Under the pieces are notes generated by a model. The model did no database searches. It had not been told where the DNA came from and worked only from the letters and a program-made list of their open reading frames with translations. Both the position numbers and the translations under genes were made by a program. A stretch of DNA of 64,000 nucleotides, from assembly GCA_015680685.1 (NCBI GenBank), contig MNCI01026517.1, forward strand, positions 40,430 through 104,429, in the 5' to 3' direction. The DNA is from Gnetum montanum (taxonomy: Eukaryota > Streptophyta > Gnetopsida > Gnetales > Gnetaceae). This document shows positions 22,690 through 36,449 of the stretch, piece after piece. Within the stretch, counting starts at the first letter, position 1. Every line of letters starts with the position of its first letter.

Positions 22690-25600
22690 AATCATGAACC
22701 TGGATTAACCTCCGGTGTCAGTTTCAAATGTACTTGATATCTTTCTTGTCGAATAAGAGACTAGGATTGACAAGCCTGTGAATCTCATGATGGCCAGGCC
22801 AAGGCAATCCCTTAGGCTATGTGGTCAAGACCCAAAGTATGGCATGCTTAGCAATGAGCAATACAAATTTATATGCGCAAAGGTTCAAGCAAGGTTACTT
22901 ATAGATCACCTTGACATGGAGGCAAAATGGGATTTTGAACTAATCCACTTGGATGGATGGGAGTATATCCCTTCCTCATTTGACATCATTCCACTCATAG
23001 AGTCCCACCATCAGTTGTTATCCTAGCTCATTCAAGCAGGTGAGTGTGACATGGGAATTGACTATGAGGAAGCCTTACAAAAGGAAGAGGATGAGTTCGT
23101 AGCTCGCTCCAAACATAAGGCCCTCTTTCACATCATCTTCCAAAATGAAATTCCTAGCCTAGCCCCTCCTTAGTTTAGTTCATGCATCCCCCCCAAGATC
23201 GTCATAACATCAACATCACTTTCCCACTTCGTCAAGCTTAGATCTTCACCTATAGTGGCAACCCATTAGATGTAATATGTGCATTATGATGTAACAACTC
23301 CCTTCAACTTTCCCTTTGTGGCATCATCTCAACTTGCCTAGCCATCTTTGCCAGCAAAAATCATGCTAGCTTAGCCATATGATCACGTAGGACATGTCTC
23401 TAGGCCCCAAATGACTCAATCATCCTATGTCCTACCTATTTTTTTGGCATCCTTGGCATCGGTCCAACCCAAATTTGTGTGGCTTTGCCCAATCACTATC
23501 CCTATAACATAGTTGACACATCAAGCACATTGCATGGTTTTGCAACCTACAACTAGGTCATGGGCCACACAACCAGCACAGTGGATAGCACATCTAGTGC
23601 AGTTAGCTAGAGCATCCCAAAATTTAGACTAGGTGTTCCAACTAACCCAAACCTTGATAGAAGAGATGAAGTGACTCAAAGTTGCCTCCTATGAAACTGT
23701 CAAAGTGATGGACTTTTACCAGGATGACCTTATAAGTCCTATGGTCCCACCTCTAACTCTACTAGCTAGGGTCCCACTACCTTAATTCACCAAATACAAT
23801 GGCAAAGGGAACCCCAACATGCATCTAGTCACATTCAGGTCTAAGTGCCTACTACTACAGGTGTGGCTACATGCCATCATGCACATATTCGCCATGTCAT
23901 TGATTGGTAAAGCATTAGATTGGTACTGCATGCTACCAAGAGGCTCTATCTCCTCTCTAGAAGACCTCTTGAGCTAGTTTGTGACATGCTTCAAGTACAA
24001 CCTAAAGCCAGAAGCAACCTTGGACTATCTAATGCAAGTCAAACAGGGCCACCTAGAGCTTGTGAAAAAATTCATCCAATGAAGGAGTGTCTCATTAAAT
24101 GAAATATGAGAGTCCATAGCTAAGGCACATCACTTAGCTATTTTTAAGGGTGTGGTTAATGATTTTATAAAGTCAAACCTATACTACTTAGGCCCATAAT
24201 CCCTAAGCTAGGCCTTCACCCAAACCAAGAGCCTAGAGGATGTGGCAGAAGCTAGTAAGGACTTGGCCTACATGGCTTACAAGAACTAGCATGTGAGAGG
24301 AGATAGGGACAAGGAAAAGTAAACTACAATGGTCGTAGCAATAGCCAAAGAGGCGAAGGCAACCAATTGGGGGCCAATAGCTAGGTTGCCCAAAGACCCA
24401 GCCAACAAAAAAGCTACCAACCTAGGCACCAAGGCAACCAACACACCTACATCCGCAATGGCCATGATGCAAGTTAGTCAAAGGCCTAACTTGAAGCGAA
24501 AGGTTCACTCCAAGTATACCTCGTTGCCACTGAAGCCCTTAAAGCTACTAGAATAACTGTTAAAAGCTAGGCACATCCAATATTAGCAAATTTCTGAGGC
24601 TACTCATAAAAGGCATGATGGATACTATGGGCTACTTAGAAACCCTACTTTGGTAGCACCAAATGAGCCCTTAGTCCTAAAAGATTTCGGGCTAAATTGG
24701 TTTTGCCATTACCACCAATTGTCTGGTCATAGCACAAAATTTTTCCTAGCCTTGCAAGATGATTTGTAGAAAATGATTAATAGAGGTGAGTTGGTCCTTA
24801 ATGCTACAAACCCAATCAAGCCATAGAACCAACCTATGAGGGTGTACAAGGATCCTCTAAATGTAGATGATGCCAACTATGTCATAAATGCTATTAGTGT
24901 TGATGATAACTTGGAATCAGTGTAGTGGCCATTTATGGTCCATGTGACCTTTGGTAGCACAAGGGTCCCCTCGGCCTCTATTGGTTTGTGATGCCCTTTC
25001 ATCGTTAGAGTGCCACCTTAAGCACCCACAATGCCCTTTGTGGTTAGGGCCTCACAACATGTCGCAACAACAACAGTTTAGACACTCTTCATTATCAAGG
25101 TATCACAATGTGCTAACCCTTCACCTATCCAAAGCCCAATGGTAGTTAATGCATTGGTCCCTTCTCATCCAAGAACCAATCCTACTGGCAACATCAGTAG
25201 ACCCTCTAGGTGGCAACCTAGAAGATCCAGTGAGCATCTCATAGATAGAATGATTAGGCAATGTCAAGACCAAAGAGCACTTAATCCTTCAAAGCTAATC
25301 CCTATATTTGTGATCCCCATGGCCAAAACAACTAAGGAGGCCACAACCAGTGAATCGCAACCAAGCACTAGAGCCCTTGCATAGGCCAGTCCAACAAAGC
25401 CCAAGTCGCCTCCATGAGAAATCCATCTCTTAAGATGCATGAAGGAAGTCAAAGCCAACAAAAATATGGACAATGGCAAAGATTTTTTGGATGCATTAGC
25501 CCAAGTTAAGTAAGCACTAAAGCAAAAAAGCACAACATTAAGCTTGCATGACTTGATCATGATCTCATTTTCGCATCATGAGGTGCTAATGAGGATGTTG

Positions 25601-26402
25601 ACCTCCATTCCTATCATGAAGGACATCCCTATAGATGAGAATTCCATCCATGTAATGATGTTTTCCCCTACATCATAGGAATCGAGTTCCACATTCTTAG
25701 CATTTCATGATGAGGTAATTAAGGTCAATCTTAAGAAGGGTGAGGTCATAATGGCTCCAGTGTTAATTACCATATGCATTAGGCAATGTAAGATTCTTAG
25801 GGTGCACATTGATGACAATGCTACAACAAATGTAATATCATACACCATCATCAACAAGTTAGGCATCATAGACTAGGTCAAGCCAACAAAAACCAAGTGC
25901 CTGAAATCCTTCAATAGGACATGTGTTGTTGTTAAGGGCATTGTCACCATAGCTTTCGTAGAAAGGGAGTAATTTGCCATCACTACCGAATTTATTGTCA
26001 TAGAGAAGATGTCAACCTTTAACTTGATACTAGGTAGGCCTTGGCTAGCCCAGTTATAGGTTGTCTTCTTTTCAATTCATCAATAGATCTACCTTTCATA
26101 CAAAGGTGGTGAAGTTATCATCGATGGTAATAATGCCACCCCTTTGGCCATCAACAATGTAGATATGGAGTAAGGGTTGGAGATTGAATTTTTTTGATGA
26201 TGCACCTATGGAAAACAACAAAACACATGAGCTTGATGCACTTGAAGAAATAGTGGAAGCCAACAACCTCCTGAAGGATGCCCTTCGGGCAAAGTTTCCC
26301 TTTAACATAGCAAGTGAGGGTCAAGGAGAATACTGGATAATGCAATCCAGGCCCTATGTGCCTCATAACCTACACTGGGTTAGGAAGAAACTACATGATT
26401 AA
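22690..26402 (+). pseudogene. gag-pro: gag-protease ORF of element P (Tat-lineage), decayed
   Basis: The ORF encodes the structural polyprotein and protease of an LTR retrotransposon. An N-terminal domain (22778-23160; RQSLRL, then FICAKVQA) is shared with E3. A Retrotrans_gag-like domain lies at about 23760-24250 (FTKYNGKGNP, then GKALDWYCMLP, then SLEDLLS). A Lys-rich linker leads to KYTSLPLKPLK at 24520 and a zinc-knuckle-like CHYHQLSGH near 24705. Protease near 25800-26060 reads RVHIDDNATTNVIS and FNLILGRPWL, but the expected DDGA active site is DDNA, so a catalytic-loop Gly is lost. It ends near WVRKKLHD, stop at 26400-26402, the point where E2 and E3 also stop. Many in-frame TAG codons and a few frameshifts show it is dead. 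Confidence 0.75.
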
Positions 26403-26689
26403 GGTATCCCCTTAGTCCAAAACATGCTAGGTGCCTACTCACTATTCATTGTTGCATGCCCTGTACCCTACTCTCTACTTCTATTGCATTTTTGTTGCAT
26501 TAGGTTAGCATGGTGGCATGTTATTTGCATGTAGCTTAATTTCTTAGATGTATTTATTTGCTTGGTTCTCACATTCATCTACTTTGTTCATGTATTTTCT
26601 TGTTAGTTTACACTTCTATAGTTATCACTTTAAGAACATCAAAATGCATAAAAACCATAAAAGCCAAAATTACAAAAAGAGAGATAGCA

Positions 26690-27080
26690 ATACTTGGCCC
26701 ACTATGGCCTTAAACTAGCAACCTAATGGCTCAAAATAGCCTTGAAACTAGCAACATGTGGCCCAAAATGACATTAAACTAGCAACATGCAGCCCAAAAT
26801 GTCCTTAAACTATCGCTCTTGATCTCCATCACTATGGTCTGGAATGAGCTTAAACTATCAACATGGCCCAAAATGATCTTAAACTAGCAATATGTGGCCT
26901 GGAATGGCCTTATACTATTGTAATCAAAACCATAAAAGGGATAGTAATATGCAGCTCAGAATGGCCCTAAACTATCATCATGGATTGGAATGGACAAAAA
27001 CTATTAACATGGCCCAAAATGGCTTAAAACCATTGTGGCTTGGAATGAACTAAAACTAGCATAAGCCCTTTCACTATGGC
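26690..27080 (+). repeat. CTTAAACTAGCA punctuation repeats after protease (P)
   Basis: About ten degenerate units read roughly (A)TGGCCCAAAATGRCCTTAAACTAGCAAC, spaced 35-60 bp. The equivalent position in E2 (48710-49115) and E3 (62660-62760) carries the same motif as CCTAAAACTAGCA. Confidence 0.7.
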
Positions 27081-27325
27081 CTTAAAATAGCATGGAGCCC
27101 ATTAAGGCTTTAAGTTGAAAATAGGCTCACCATGGCTTGCAATATCTCAGACTCACATACTCATAGAAAATACAATAAAAGAATCACATAGGGATAAAAG
27201 TTTACATATTACGCATAACAAATAATCATCCAGAAAATGTAATATGCACAGTAATACATAGCATGAATAACATCAAATAGCAAAAATGTAGTGAAAAGCC
27301 CAATGGGAGGTACATTTGGTCATGC

Positions 27326-30300
27326 TCAACCAGTGGTGCTAGGTGGAGGTGAAGGTTCTGCTTCGTCCACTAGGTCACTAGGGCCTACAACATAGCCTAG
27401 TACCTACTATAACCATTAACAGATATGCATAATTAGTAAGAAAATATGCACTATATGAGCTAACTTAAAACATGAAAATCATAAAAACCAACTAACCTGA
27501 GAGGGTCCCGCATCGGTAAGTTTTGGAGGTAAATTTTCAAGGTAAGCCTCTACGTGTGGAGGATCTCAGCCTCAGAAAGTTGCATCTAGTCCTCCTAGCC
27601 AAATTCAATAACCACAAGGGTCTTGCCTTTGTCCACGGTAGTCTATGCATGTAGCTCCATGGAAAATGTAGTAGAAGAGGCCTCTCCGAAGGGGGTGACA
27701 ATCTGTCTCATAGGAGAGTCACTCATGATTATACTTTGTGCAAACAAGTCATATGCTTTCTTACCACAAATCACCTCAAGAAACATCTCGAGGTGGTAGC
27801 ATTTCGTAGACTCCTCCTTGTACCATCATAGGTATGTGTTGTGCTCTCGCTTGTACTAATGCTTGTGATTGTTTTGCATCTATCCCCATCTATAAACCTT
27901 GGTGCTATAATTCTTCCAATCCTGGTTCTTTTGGATGAGAAAATTCATCTAGAGCCACTACTCTATTAGCTCCCATGTGGCCTTGTTCTTACCTTTAAGA
28001 GCTATCTAATATCTAGCATACTTAATCTTAGAGGTATGCTAGGTGCCATTTCCTTATGATCTAGCAACTTTGAAGTCATATCTAGATTGAAGATCCTTGA
28101 TCTTCTCATTTTGGATAGTAATCCTCTATTGAAGTTTGTGCACATGTTTCCATAGGTGCTCATTCAAATGCTTGCAAACCCACAACTCCTTCACATAGGA
28201 AAGCATGCACTTGTTCAATGTCTCATACATGTGACAAAGCACCTGATCAACTTCAAGAGGAAGGTTGGGAAAGGCATCCGCCTTGGCCACCTTGCTTGGA
28301 TCCCACTACAACTTAGGACCTCTAGGTATTGCACACATATTAGTGCCTAAGAATTTGAGCAATGAGCAAGGTAGCACAAAGCAAACAACATTGCATGCAT
28401 ATCGAGCTCTAGGTCCGCTTGTCGCAAGTTGTCTACTATGTCCTTAACAATGCCTTTCATGAAGGCAAATTTATTTGGCATCTTTATCCATGGTTCTATG
28501 CAGTATGTAGATGTGGGACCACTAGTGGGAATATCTAATGCTATAATACAATTATGCAATTAACATATGGCCTAACAGCTAAAGATACTAGAGAAAACAA
28601 GGAAAGATAGATAGCAATACAAGTAGATTACATAGTAAGCCATTTGGCATGAGTGTAGGGGGCTCACCTAGCTGCATACCATTAAATGTTTTTTCAAAAT
28701 CACTCCTATTAGGATGAAGCAAATCCTCTTCCTCCAAATGTTGAAGGGCCTCTACTACCTTGTGAAGCTCATCTCCATGAACCACCTCCTCCTTAGCTTG
28801 AGGAGGTGCTTCCTCCATTGTCACCTTGGTTGTTGCTCTTACAACCCTCTCTTATTTTTCTACAATTAACACATATACACATATAGCACATCATTATGCA
28901 TAACACATCATTAGCTGATTAACAATATAGCACAAAAGAAAAACATAAAAATAAAAACATATACATGAATATAACTAAGTTATCTAAGAATCTATGCATA
29001 CTAACCTGCAACATCTACATGCAAGCTTTGCAACTTGATGCAGATCCTTTTGCTACTTGGCTTCATGATCTTAGGGGTAGTTTCCTCATGAGACTGTGGC
29101 CTCTTGATCTTGGTCTTAGATGGCCCCACCATCTCTACTATATAATGATCCACATTGCTCACATCCCCAATTCCAATTGGAGGATGCTTGCCTTTCCAAT
29201 CACATGAGTAATGAGAGTGTCCCATGGGATCCTTGATCATTACTAATAACAACTAATTGATTCCCTTTGGGAGGTCCTACATGCATGTGGTCAAGAACAT
29301 ATACTTGATCTATGGCTTGGACAATTGCTCATAGTCCTACACCATCCACTATCCATCATCTTACACAACCAAAAGCTCAGCAAACCTTCATAGGTATCCT
29401 GCAAAGAATGCAAAATGGACATGAGACCTTGCCTAGAGGTTGAATCCTAGCTTAGAAATCTCCACATGTAGGCCAATGGATATGTATGTGGCCCAGTTGA
29501 TCCTCATACACTCTATAAACACCTCCTTTATCACTTATGCTTGTTTCACCCTTAGGATCTTTCCTTGGGAAGGTAGCTTTGAAAAGGCACAAGCATAGAA
29601 TAGAGGGTAGAGCTTCCATACCCCAGGCACTAGCACAACTTTGATTGGTATGCCCTTGTGAGATAGAGTGACCCCCAATAGTTCTTGATCTCCCCTCTGT
29701 AGTCCACCTTCCTATTGGCTTTATCGACAATTGTCAGGCCATCAGTAGGGATGCCAAAGAGATTAATGAAGAAGACCTTGCTAAGGTCTAGCACTACCAT
29801 CATGACATGCACCCAGGTGATAAACTACCTAACATTGTTACTAAAGGAGTACATTATGATGACCATTTCAATCACTAAGATACTTAGGTTAGGGGCCAAG
29901 AATAGGTCCATTAACCTAGCATGCATATGCCTAGCCATCAATGCATTTGATGCTTTGTGGCATAGCCAATGTTGTGCATCCTCCACATCCCCATATTTCA
30001 TGATAAGGGTGGCCTTTGTGTGACTTGTGGTGAGCACCATTTCCTCAACTAAGGTAACTTCCACTGCAACATAGAGAAAAATAAAGTTCAGATCATGCAA
30101 ATAAGGCAAACTAAAAGGCATGCATGAGGAACCACATGAGCCAAAACATAGATATGTACATGGTACAAATAGGGTGTGAGATGAGGGTGGCGCTGCAAGC
30201 ATCTCCTTAGTGTTCATCTTACCAGCAACCCACTCGTCATCCAACCAGCTATGGATCCTACATCGCTCATATGCCTTTAGGTATTGGGAGGGATAGGCCT

Positions 30301-30961
30301 CTAGATCGTGCCCCACTTGCTTAATCATGACTGCTTGAACATTTATGCATGATGAGAACACCTCTAGGGTAGTGTAGGTTAATGCTAGAACATTCACCTC
30401 ATCATGTAGGCCTTCCTCATCAACTCTAAACTTGGCATTAACCATAATTCATTAGCAAGTTAACATGAGCATGTAGCAAAAAACACTGCATAAGCCATAA
30501 TAACACTTATCCTCTAACACAGTAGATGGTTCTAGGTGGGTTCTGAAATAGGGTATGCACCCGCAACATGATAAAAATGGTGTTGCTCTTATTATAACAA
30601 GAAAACCCTCTCACAAACCATACCCTAGATAGCTACCAAGTGCTCCTAAGACCTTTTCCTAAACCACCTACCCTATCAATGTTAGTGGTGGACTCATTTG
30701 AGATGAACTTTAGGATGCCTCAGTTAGCCATGGGTAGCAATGTCTCAATGATGGTGCTAGTAGCCTCCACTGCCAAGTGAACACATGATCACATTGAACT
30801 ACTATAGTAGGTATTCTAGGAACTCTTGAGCCACTAGTTGGAACCACACCACCTAATGTTCCACCCACATACTTGGCATAGGTGTGTTAGAAATAAGTTT
30901 GCTCATGCAACATAGGATGCCTATGAGCTCAACCACTATCAAAATAGGCTTCAGCAACGCA
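27326..30961 (-). pseudogene. Antisense spliced gene inside element P (exons 2-8)
   Basis: This is a minus-strand, multi-exon gene lying between P's protease and RT. By comparison with E2 the exons are 30512-30961, 30223-30442, 29006-30063, 28668-28859, 28403-28540, 27497-28319 and 27326-27403 (stop TGA). Intact splice sites include donors GTAAGA (30222), GTTAGT (29005, 27496) and GTGAGC (28667), and acceptors TTGCAG (30064), TTGTAG (28860), TTATAG (28541) and AGTAG (27404). Two donors and one acceptor are mutated by single bases at the matching positions. Exon 2 is 450 nt, exactly as in E2, and exon 7 is 823 versus 824 nt. Exon 2 resembles FCP1/NIF-type HAD proteins (LIVVELIGILC; then CYNKSNTIFI and FQNPPRTIYC). 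Exon 4 keeps LFGIPTDG. Exon 7 is coiled-coil-like. Frameshifts and stops make it non-functional. The first exon was not found. Confidence 0.7.
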
Positions 30962-32940
30962 CTACAATTAGCAAGCAATAGGAAAACCATTAGTATACAC
31001 ACACAGTGGCAAAATTTTGATACATACATTATAAATTATTAACATAAATTTGTAGAAATGCAATTTTGGTAATGCACCCTAAGGCCCCACAGGTGTAGGA
31101 CATCGCTTAACTCGTTCAACGTGGCTGGCACTCACTGGGGTATAGCATGTCTTGTATACCCTTAGTGCTACATTTTGGAGGTTTAACATCATGCATAGTT
31201 AACAAAATTTTTGTAGAATCTTTCTAACTCTAGACTACCCTAGTGGAGAGCATAGTCTAGAAAAAGGAAAAAATTTTCTAACTCTTGGACTACCCCAATT
31301 ATGCTCTAAAGCATGGAGAGTGTAGTTTCAAAACTGCACATTTTGGCAAACATATTTTGACAAACACTTAGCAAAGAAGGAATTTTGGGAAAAAATTAGT
31401 AAGCTGTCCTTTCAAGCTTTAAAGTGTGGAGAGTGTAGTACCATCCCATGGCTATGGAGAGTGTATTCTCACCATGGCACCCTACCACTATGGCTAGTCA
31501 TGCCCCTCGCCAAAAAGAAAATGAAATGAATGTGTGTAGTCTGCTACTGGTCGTAGTCATGGCCATGGCCCTCATAGCCACACCACAGAATGTGGACCAT
31601 AGGAGTTCTAACCCCCATAGTTTTTCTTTCTTTTACTTTTAAATAAAAGAAAAATGTAGCAAAACCTATCCCCATAGTGCCTACCACAATCCCTCCTAAG
31701 CATGCTAACAATCCTACACCCATGTGTAATCCTAGCTCACACACCAACTTGCGCCCAGTTCCAAACATTGAAATTCCAAAAGAAAAATAGATAGATTTCT
31801 TTTCTACCTCCTCCATTATCACTTAGACCCCTTAGCTCCTATGGCTACACCACCATGTGCAATGCATGGGGCCCTAAGCCTCGTGCCATAATAAAAAGAG
31901 TGGGCACCAAAATCCATCCCTAGCCACGGAAAAACCCCCTACAACCATGTCATAGCATGCAAAGCCCTCAACCCCTCACACACAACCCTAGCCCATGCAC
32001 AACCCCAACCATATGCAGAGCCCTAAGCCTACTAAGCCTCAAATCCTACATAGGCCTATCAAGAAGAAGAAGGTGTGTGGTGGGAATCATGGCCCCCTGT
32101 GGTTGTGCTATGCCATGTAGTGGTAGCCATGGTCCCTATGGCTATGCTATGAAATGCAATGCACTACCCTCCCCAACCCTATGTGCAGCCCATAAAACCC
32201 TCCCTATTGTCATGGCAACCACCACCATGGTAGGGCATGCATAGCGGCACATGGGACTACACTCCCAAACCCTCTAAAAAAGAAAAATGAAATGAAAAAA
32301 ATGAGTAAAAGTGGAGAGCATAGTCAATGTACATAGCTGACACTATTGGCCTCCTCTCCTCCATACATGCCTTTAGTAGGTGTGCCAGTGCCCTCTCTCC
32401 CTCAGCAATGCTCACCAACCTTAGGTGAAGGCGTCGACTCCAACGTGTCATCTTTTCCCCAACTACCCTCTCCACTGGTAGCAGTGCAATAGTAATGGTA
32501 AGACTACACTCTATATTTCATAATCAAAAATAAGAAAATGACAACTTACCATGGTGAAAATGTGCCTATATACCCTCCTAGGATCATTTAATGTTCTACC
32601 AACTTAAGACTACGCTCCACACCAAGCATGTAGTGGAGACCATAGTTGGGTGAAAGCATAGTCAAACATATAAGACTCAAAAAAAAAAAAAAAAATTTCA
32701 TTGCCCTCTTGATGTGTGAGCTCATTCCACTACCAAGCATGGCCAACCCTCCCTAGGATCTCATGTTTGGCACACCTACAGCTCACTAAGACCTAAAACT
32801 TGTACCAACATGTTTACCTCTCATTGCTATTTACATGCATACATAGCTAAGAATTTACTCAATTAATTTCTTTTGTTTGTGCATAATAACTAGATCAAAT
32901 AGGTTTGACTTGACGTTTTTTAGTTTACTTTTGCAAAAAC
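30962..32940. other. Spacer between antisense gene and pol of P, LTR-like motifs
   Basis: No coding frame is supported. The spacer repeats the P-LTR signature (GTGGAGAGCATAGTC and variants) at least six times, for example near 31240, 31310, 31425, 31455 and 32310. It also has an A-run at about 32678-32695. It should hold the promoter and first exon of the antisense gene; a counterpart of E2's first exon could not be identified. Confidence 0.45.
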
Positions 32941-32949
32941 ATGACATGG

Positions 32950-35900
32950 CTATGCAAGAGCAGATCTTCTCACCTTTGATCCTCATGGGGCCTCATGGTG
33001 ACAGTAAGCAATGCATTGACCCTCATTACCTAGAGCTCAATCCTACCACCTAGAATGAGTAGATAGAATCCATAGGGGCACCACTAGACTAGCCTGACCA
33101 TCTAGTTAAGGCTCTTGATCTAGAGGCAAGAGATGTTACAGAAGATTCCCTTATTGAGATCACTGTGGCAACACAAAACAGTGAGGCAAGAATGTTGAAA
33201 ATAAGTTCCTAGCTAGAATTCCATTACACTCAAGACATCACTAGAGTGATTAATGATAACATCAAAGAATTTTCATGGTCATACAAGGACATGTAAGACC
33301 TAGATCCTTAGCTAGTCCAACACAACATCATCCTTGATCCTTGCATTAAACCAATCAAGCAGAAAATGTGCAAGGTTAGACCTGAGGTGGCATTGGTAGT
33401 CCAAGATGAGATCACCAAGATTTACAAGGTTAGTTTCATCCAGTCTATTGACTATGTGGACTAGGTCTCCAACATGATAGTTGTGTGTAATAAAAGTGGA
33501 AGTATATGCATTTGCATAGACTTTCAGGACCTAAACAAGGCAACCATCAAAGACAACTTCTCATTGCCTAGTATCAACCAATTGATCGATACCATGACTA
33601 GGCATGCCTTGTTGTCCTTTATGGATGGGTTCTTAGGCTATAAACAAATTAGGATCAACCCTAAGCATCAACTTAGTACAAACTTCATGACCTTCTAGGG
33701 CACATTTTGCTACACCATGATGCTTTTTGGACTCAAGAATGTAGGAGCAACATATCAACGTGTGATGACATATATCTTTAGCAATTACATACTATATTTT
33801 CTCAATGACTACATTGATGACATTATCGTTATGTCTAGAGTGGCCCAAAACCACACAAATGATCTAGACCTAGTGCTTAAATGTTTCCTAAAACACAATC
33901 TTAGGTTAAACCCCAAGAAGTGTGTTTTCAGTTATAGAATGGGCTAGATGCTCAAATTTGTAGTATTCGAAGTAGGAATATGCATAAACCTTGACAAGGT
34001 TAAGGCCATAACCAACTTAGCAGCACCGTCCAACCTTAAGGAGCTACAAGGGTTGTAAGGTAGGTTACAATTTATTCATAAATTTATCACTTGGTTAACT
34101 GACAAGCTGTAGAAAATGTAACATCTGCTCAAGAAGGAAGCCCACTTCAAGTGGACGACTTAGTGCCAACAAGAATTTGACAACCTTAAGTAAATGATGG
34201 TACAATTGCCTACGGTTCACCCTCCACAAGAAGATAAACATTTTTATAGCTACGTTGCCACTTTTGACATGTCCATCACTTCCTTACTTTGCCAAAAGTG
34301 AGATGATGGCATAGAGTTCCTAGTTTACTACCTGAACCATGCATGAGTAGCCCATGAGGTAAAATACAATGATGTGGAAAAGCACTACCTCATCCTAGTC
34401 TTCTCATTAATGAAGTGAAGGCATTACCTCTTTCGTAGCCAAGTTAACATCATTTGCAAGAACAACATACTCTGGCCCATAATGACAAATATCTATGAAA
34501 GTAGTTGCATTGCATAGTGGAAAGTAATAATAGTGGATTTTTACCTACATTACATTGTGCAAGCCTTAACAAGAGGTCAAGCTATAGCCACACAACTCAT
34601 GGCTTCACCCATAAATGATCAATTAACCATAGATCCTAAATTCCTGGATGAGCACATTAGTAGCAGTAGCTAAGTGCTCAATAACTATGAGGTACTTTGG
34701 CATTTTGACAAGCTTAAACCTCTTAAGGGGGTAGCATTGCTACTATTATCATGTTTCCCTCTAGGGAGATTTGACCCTTCACATATCATTTTTCATTTTC
34801 TTGCACTAATAACGTGGCCGAGTACAAAGGTCTCCTCCAAGGTATCCTTGTAGCACATGACTTAAGAATCCAACACATAATGATCCAAGGTGACTTATAA
34901 TTAGTGGTCAACTAGGTAACAGAGGTTTATGCTTGCAAGGCACAATGTTTATAGCCTTACTATGACCTGGCAAAGCACCTACTTCAACACTTTACAATTG
35001 TCGATGTCCAACATATTTCTTAAAATGAAAATGCCATTACTGATGCACTGGTCATGTTAAACCTTAGTATTGTGCCTAACATGTTTAATTCACTACCCAC
35101 CTTAGTAGTGATTTGCACCACACCTATAATGAAAATCATCAAAGATGCATACATAGCCTTAGTTAGCACCACCCACATGGGAGAGTGGTATGATGACATC
35201 AAGGCATACCTTCTATAGTGTAAGCCTCCACAACATTTAACTACTTCTCAAAAAGATGTAGTGTGCAAATGTTGGTGCCTAGTACATCATTATAGGTGAT
35301 AACATGTTATGTCACAAATCCTACAATAGTATACTACTAACCTACATAAGCAAAAACAAAGCAAACACAATCATTGAGAAAGTTCACAAAGGATTGTGTG
35401 AAGGTCATGTTGCACCTAGGGAAATGGTAGCAAAAATTAGATGGCTAGGCTACTCTTAGCCTTACATAGAAATAAATTACATCTTGAAAGTTAAAATGTG
35501 CAACACTTGTCAATAGGATAGCAACTTAATGCATGTGCCACCAATTGAATTAAACATAATGCAAATTATGTGGTCATTCCAACATTGGGGCTTCGACATC
35601 ATCAGACCCATCATTCCTAAGTCATATGCATGGCATAGCTTCATAATAACTACAATTGAGTATTTCACCAAATGGGTTGAGGCTATTCTCCTTAGGAAGA
35701 TGATAGCATAACAAGTTTTCAAATTCTTGTTAGATAACAGAGTGACCTATTTTGGCTTACCCATGACCATAGTAATAGATAATGAGCTATAGTTTAGTAG
35801 TGTTGAAACTAAATCCTTTTGTGAGTGCTTTGGCATCAAACATTCCTTTTCATCAACATACTACCCTTAGGCAAATGTCCAAGTAGAGGCCACTAACAAG

Positions 35901-36430
35901 GTCATCATCAACCTTCTTAAGAAAATGCTACGTAATAGCAAATGACGATGGTGTGAGCAACTAGTCTATGCACTTTAGACCTACCACAGAACATGTTGAA
36001 TAGTAATAGGTATGATGCCTTACAGCCTCATTTATGGTTCTAAAGTAGTTTTTCCACTTGAATTATAGGTTTCATCACTCTAGGTGATCCTCTCGGACTT
36101 CATCGATGAAGGTTAGAATAACAAGTTGAGAACCATAAACCTTGACTTAATAGAGGAGGAGTGTATGCATACACTTGATCACATTGAGTGGTATCAAGAG
36201 AAGCAACAATAAAAGCACTATCACAACCAACATTAGCATTAGGTCAGGAAAGGGGACCTAGTCCTCAAGGCCATTCATGAACCTATAGATAAATTCCTAG
36301 CTAACTAGGAAGGGCCTTTCTTGAACACTAAAGCCTATAATAATGGGACATTCAAGCTTATTATTCAAGATGGAAATGAATTTGCCAATCCAGTGAACCA
36401 TTCGTACTTGAAGCTGTACTATATATAGCA
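32950..36430 (+). pseudogene. pol: pol of element P: RT, RNase H, second RNase H, integrase
   Basis: This is a complete domain set of a Tat-lineage Ty3/Gypsy pol. RT (about 33300-34010) has IDFQDLNKAT, LLSFMDGF and catalytic YIDD at 33810-33821 (usual YVDD). The first RNase H is at about 34200-34440 (LVYYLNHA, VAHEVKYN, VEKHYLIL). A second, archaeal-type RNase H at about 34740-35080 keeps NNVAEYKGLLQGI, IQGDL and ENAITDAL. Dual RNase H is a hallmark of the plant Tat lineage. Integrase (about 35370-36430) has a His/Cys head and Asp 35595, Asp 35778 and Glu 35886 in one frame, with 35 residues between the last two, the DX35E signature. Scattered TAG stops disable it. Pol starts about 6.5 kb after the protease stop. 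Confidence 0.8.
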
Positions 36431-36449
36431 TGCATCACTACACATCAAT

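Noticed and set aside
26690-27080. CRISPR-like regularly spaced repeat
   Set aside because: Units are degenerate, spacing is irregular, there are no unique spacers, and the context is a plant retrotransposon.
29452-29730. Separate 92-codon minus-strand gene
   Set aside because: It lies inside exon 4 of the antisense gene in P and is explained as frameshifted or other-frame reading of that exon.
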